Source of the DNA: Mercenaria mercenaria
Lineage: Eukaryota > Mollusca > Bivalvia > Venerida > Veneridae
Assembly (NCBI RefSeq): GCF_021730395.1
Contig: NC_069363.1
Location: 53,563,001 to 53,627,000 of the forward strand
Reading direction: 5' to 3'
DNA: 64,000 nucleotides
In this document: positions 60,901 through 64,000 of the stretch, piece by piece
How positions within the stretch are numbered: the stretch's first letter is position 1
Layout: each line of letters begins with the position of its first letter
Made by a program: the position numbers and the translations under genes
The notes under the pieces: generated by a model
Databases searched by the model: none
Told to the model about the DNA's origin: nothing
Seen by the model: the letters and a program-made list of their open reading frames with translations, nothing else

Positions 60901-63900
60901 AATGTATTAAGTTTAAAGTTAAAGCCCCATATATAACAGTGTACATAACAACTTACAATAAAGAGAGCGAGTCCTCCATAGACCTGCAGATCACCATATG
61001 ATGGTACAGTGTAGAGAGGGTGGTTCACGAAGTAGGCAACAAGGGCTGCAAAACCCCAGTAATAGGAGGAATTCTGTAAGTAAATATTGTTCAATAGTAC
61101 AATAACAACAACTTCTTACAATTATCATATATAACCTTTATTTATGGAAACAAGTTGAAAGCGTTGAACATTTATTGGACTTTTTTCTTCTTTGTTTGCG
61201 TATTTTTTTATTAAATAAGTCCCAAAATAGATGGAAAATTGTACAAACACAAGGCTCGGCAAATCCATTCGTCCATTCCTAAATACATGTAGAAATCAAC
61301 TCAGAGCATGTGCAGCTTTCTGTAGTGCTCATAATGCAGTACAAGTGTAAAATAACAAATGAAATGGAGCCACAGAAGTCAAAACATCTTAGTGATCCTA
61401 AAGGGAAGTTGATTAATTATTATTATTATAATACCCGATTTATTTAGCACCCTTTTCACGATAAACATGTTTAAAGGCGCTTTACATAGTGCAAACGCAG
61501 CCACACAGGGCGCAAAATTCATCCTCTACTAGTACAAATACAGTGATCTAACTAGAGGGACAGAGTGAGATAACGCGCCCCCCCCCCCCCCCCCGTCCAG
61601 CTAACTTAACCTAGCTTGAGAGTAACTCTAAAAAATTCTGTTACAATTCCATATCATAACTGCATTAGCTAGATGGTTCATAGTCCATTACTTCAAAAGA
61701 TTACAGTATGGTCATTTTCACTGGACTTTAAAATAGATGCATGAGTAATACAGTATAAAAGGCAATTTTCTTTAGTGCTTTAATGAACTGCAGGACAAAT
61801 ACGAAGTGAGGAAGCTACTAGTACCATTTTTTACGTCTTTGGTATGACACGGCCGGGGATCGAACCCACACTCGAAGCGGACGCTCTACCACTAGGCTAC
61901 CGAGGCGGTTTTGATTACTAGTAATGAGTGGTCTTTTTACAGAAATGTGTAAACTTACCCTGAATATGTTCATGATAGGCATGGTAGCATGTGAGAATCT
62001 ATGTACAAACACAGTCTCCAACAGCCTCTTAGCATAGTGGAATGACCAGCAGGCTGCAGCTATACTGTAAACATGCAAATTAGTATCAGTAACTTTTTAC
62101 AAGAAATATTTGTACAGAGATATCAAGTACATACAAACAGTCTGTTTAAGAGAAATATAAAACAGAATGGCAAATTATAATTGAAGAATAAATACTCCTT
62201 AAACACTTCAATATGTTGGAGCTCAACTCGTTTTCAAAAGTAACTGAGTTATGTTTCTGGCAGTCAGTTGCATACTGTGCTCTTGGATTTTTAACCATTA
62301 ATATCTTTCTAAATAAATCAAAGGTGATGGATGAATAACACCAAGTGTAACAACTTAGAACAAAGTGGCATGGTAAATGATCATCTCACCAAACAAATGA
62401 CCCTTTTATAGAAAGATTTCAAACGTACTTTGCTTAACAAGACACAAGGACTAGACATATTTCAGATACCTAAGTACGTTTGATTACATACTTGACAACT
62501 GAGGCTCTAGGAGTGTCTGCCAAGCTTCCATAGATAATGGAAGGTCTCATATAGAAGATCAGGTATATAACCAAAGGTCCTGCATACTCTGTCAGGAACA
62601 CCTGCAATATGAAATATAAATACACACAATAAATCTTCTAATGCAACACTTTTTTTCGCCAATATATTAACCTTTACCCTGTTAAATATCTATGATGGAC
62701 TGGTCTTTCATTCAATTTGGGCAGTACCATTTATTATTCAAAGGGGTGTTTGCTGAAAATTTACTGACTGAATAGCAAACAGTGCAGACCAAGACCAGCC
62801 TGCACAGATGTGCAGGCTGATCATCATCTGCACTGGTCGCAAAGCCAGAAACACTTGCCACCAGCAGACTAAAGGTTAAAGTCTCCCACAGTTTGGCTGA
62901 AATTCTTCAACATGTTCATTTCAGTTTGGCATAGAATGTCATGTGTGTGTTTTATAACACATCACAGTTCCTTCTGATGGTAATGAGTAAAGTAAATGTA
63001 AACATGAACTTCAAATATATGTCGTAGTTGGCCTACATGTATGTTCTGGGCACAGCTGTTCGAAACTTTAACCAGCTGTTAAACTAACTACAGGTTAAAT
63101 TTTTATTCAAAATATTAACCTTTGTGGGAAATACTAGTGTAATGTTCTGATTTTACTGTAAATACATTTGAGCCGTGCCATGAGAAAACCAACATAGTGG
63201 GTTTGCGACCAGCATGGATCCAGACCAGCCTGCGCATCCGTGCAGTCTGGTCAGGATCCATGCTGTTCGCTTTCAAAGCTTATTGGTATTAGAGATACTG
63301 TTAGCGAACAGCATGGATCCTGACCAGACTGCGCGGATGCGCAGGCTGGTCTGGATCCATGCTGGTCGCAAACCCACTATGTTGGTTTTCCTATGGCACG
63401 GCTCAAAATTTTTAGTGTTCATAATCCCTAACTCATAACTTTGTTTTTCTGAACCTTCTAAAATGTTGAAATATAACCCTAAAAGTCAATCAACTGTTAA
63501 CTTAATCATCTGTTAAAGTTTTGAACAACTGGGTCCTGATTGCTAAATGAAGGCTAGAAATTCTTGATAACTCAAGTATTTTGTTCATCTCTTTCAACTT
63601 CAAGCCATTAGTGTTATACTGCATGTGTAAAATTTTAGAAGTGCTAAAGGACAGGATATGATAAGAACTAAAAAATGCCCCCCACTAAATATGCTTGTGA
63701 AATAACACCTTTTCATTGGTAATTACCTGTATTTTTTAGAATTCACCAAGACAATTGTGACCAGACATCAGTAATGAACAAAAATATATGCAAAAGATAC
63801 TGGAAAAAATACTTAATACAATATAAAATATGTAACACATGCTCACTTACCGTAGTCCAGCCAACTTGTGGTCCCAGGTCCTTGAAGTACAGTTTTCCTC

Positions 63901-64000
63901 TCTTACCAAGGTCCAAACTTCCCAAAGTTTGTTCATCCTTCAACATCTTTCCCCCTATCAATACAAGAACGTGTGTTAACTGAGAGATTCTCATGCTCAT
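54936..64000 (-). CDS. TECR: TECR, very-long-chain enoyl-CoA reductase (partial; N-terminus beyond window)
   Basis: TECR reduces trans-2-enoyl-CoA with NADPH in the ER membrane, the last step of very-long-chain fatty acid elongation. Minus-strand exons: 63954-63851 ([20 protein letters not shown]), 62601-62492 ([17 protein letters not shown]), 62064-61959 ([18 protein letters not shown]), 61073-60957 ([18 protein letters not shown]), 57033-56976 ([11 protein letters not shown]), 56269-56135 ([26 protein letters not shown]), and a last exon starting at 55056 ([12 protein letters not shown]). Junctions are GT-AG and in phase; about 243 of about 308 residues are present. After KHK the open frame stops at 54958-54956, but skipping one base gives YRKEFSNYP, the expected family ending, with a stop at 54938-54936. 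So the last exon carries at least one single-base disturbance: an assembly error or a real change. Confidence 0.92.
55141..55360. repeat. ~43-bp tandem repeat, about five copies
   Basis: The unit contains TTTCTATGTCAAATTTTAGA. Successive copies alternate between GATCTAGAACAG and GATCTTGAACTG, so the higher-order unit is about 86 bp. It lies in the last TECR intron. Confidence 0.85.
55735..56004 (-). mobile_element. tRNA-derived SINE
   Basis: Read on the minus strand, the head has pol III box A-like (TGGCCCAGTGGTTAAGG) and box B (GGTTCAAGTCC) motifs about 33 bp apart, then about 200 bp of non-tRNA body ending near GGGGTGACACTATAATA. It is not a working tRNA because the body continues and the acceptor stem does not close. 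It lies in the last TECR intron. Confidence 0.7.
58059..58091 (+). mobile_element. 33-bp stub of an AACAAGAGGG-class 5' end
   Basis: AACAAGAGGGCCACAATGGC and the following bases up to TATTGCTCA match the 5' terminus of the element at 58138. Host-element sequence then resumes immediately for 46 bp before the full element starts. Confidence 0.65.
58673..59396 (+). mobile_element. Third-level element, AACTAGA class (first)
   Basis: Starts AACTAGAGCTATCACTAAAG with an ATCAC/GTGAT hairpin, then ATGTACCCCCC. Three ~155-170 bp units follow (each with AAAGTCCCATAACTCTGCA), then GACAGACGGCCAGACGGAC. It ends GGGGGGTACA, complementary to the 5' block. The second-level element's text (ATAATTTGAAC) resumes directly after. 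Confidence 0.8.
59732..60215 (+). mobile_element. Third-level element, AACTAGA class (second)
   Basis: Starts AACTAGAGATGCTTTTGAGA with a GCTTTT/AAAAGC hairpin, then ATGTCTCCCACA. It ends TGTGTGGTGGGAGAC, complementary to the 5' block. Inside it has one core unit (AAGGGCCATAATTCCAAAG) and the long palindrome at 59837-59916. Host text (ATAATCTGGACAATC) resumes after. Confidence 0.8.
59837..59916. repeat. Near-perfect 80-bp palindrome with an extra half copy
   Basis: Arms of 35 bases pair perfectly (59842-59911), centred on AATT at 59875-59878. One mismatch then allows four more pairs. A further direct copy of the right arm, with its ACTAATTAGT centre, follows to 59963. The palindrome contains TAGTATAGGGTACATTTTGC and ends in CGAAAGCGCAT-like text on both sides. 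Confidence 0.9.
61420..61600. repeat. ATT microsatellite, LINE/SINE tail-like segment and poly-C run
   Basis: (ATT)n at about 61420-61432 is followed by TTTATTTAGCACCCTTTTC and GGCGCTTTACATAGTGCAAA, text of the kind found at retroelement 3' ends. A C run lies at about 61573-61593. The family is not certain. In a TECR intron. Confidence 0.5.
61797..61912 (-). mobile_element. tRNA-derived SINE, 3'-truncated
   Basis: On the minus strand: GCCTCGGTAGCCTAGTGGTA (box A region), GGGTTCGATCCCCGGC (box B), then GTCATACCAAAGACGT and GGTACTAGTAGCTTCC. I recall this text as a common bivalve SINE head and body (RUDI/V-SINE-like); the family name should be checked. It ends early, in the body. In a TECR intron. 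Confidence 0.75.
62667..62880. mobile_element. Second MITE family, copy b
   Basis: Inverted ends TTAACCTTTACCCTGTTAAA and AGCAGACTAAAGGTTAAA. It shares GCAAACAGTGCAGA and GATGTGCAGGCTGATCA with the copy at 39994-40206. In a TECR intron. Confidence 0.75.
63169..63405. mobile_element. Palindromic MITE, 237 bp
   Basis: A complete copy of the same length as those at 12844, 18856 and 40814. The flanks are ATTT on the left and AAAA on the right, so the target duplication is lost or mutated on one side. In a TECR intron. Confidence 0.88.

Noticed and set aside
61850-61912. A tRNA gene on the minus strand
   Set aside because: Box A and box B are present, but the cloverleaf does not close and SINE body sequence follows.
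8135-63438. Frames containing [18 protein letters not shown] as protein genes
   Set aside because: They coincide exactly with the palindromic MITE copies and occur on both strands.
1-64000. LTR retroelements, Polintons or other capsid-bearing elements
   Set aside because: No long terminal repeats, protease, integrase, capsid or envelope signatures were noticed. The only reverse-transcriptase-related pieces are LINE fragments.

Overview
This is eukaryotic genomic DNA, A/T-rich, with GT-AG introns and dense short repeats. The three recognisable genes have animal orthologs. A 237-bp palindromic MITE, a tRNA-derived SINE resembling those described from bivalves, and many elements built of ~150-175 bp tandem units make a bivalve mollusc the best guess, most likely a venerid clam. 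That placement is inference, not proof.

Layout. 1-2085: a tandem-unit mobile element in reverse orientation. 2086-6313: intergenic DNA with a LINE RNase H fragment, then a promoter-like stretch with two perfect CREs. 6314-19881 (+): an unrecognised eight-exon gene whose giant seventh exon carries about 64 copies of a 39-bp repeat. 19923-30800: gene-free DNA with nested inverted repeats and several tandem-unit elements. 31156-36949 (-): ALKBH7, four coding exons, apparently complete. 37100-48588 (+): CFAP57 (WDR65), 17 coding exons, apparently complete, head to head with ALKBH7 and with a candidate RFX X-box between them. 48589-54570: mostly repeats. 54936 to beyond 64000 (-): TECR, lacking its N-terminal exon(s), which lie past the window end, and with a disturbed last exon.

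The genes do not form a pathway. ALKBH7 is a mitochondrial 2-oxoglutarate dioxygenase, CFAP57 an axonemal WD40/coiled-coil protein, and TECR the ER enoyl reductase of very-long-chain fatty acid elongation. Only ALKBH7 and CFAP57 may share regulation, through a common promoter region.

The strongest 'hidden system' is the mobile-element population. Several families with unrelated sequences share one plan: an AACAAGAG or AACTAGA terminus, a short hairpin, a block X, ~150-175 bp core units, then the reverse complement of X at the other end. One insertion set is nested three deep and exposes exact boundaries with no target duplication, which suggests rolling-circle (Helentron/pearl-like) transposition. 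A separate palindromic MITE has A/T-only 4-bp target duplications. A third group of long inverted repeats shares a GAGGGC/GCCC core. I saw no LTR, capsid or envelope remains, no CRISPR array and no toxin gene.
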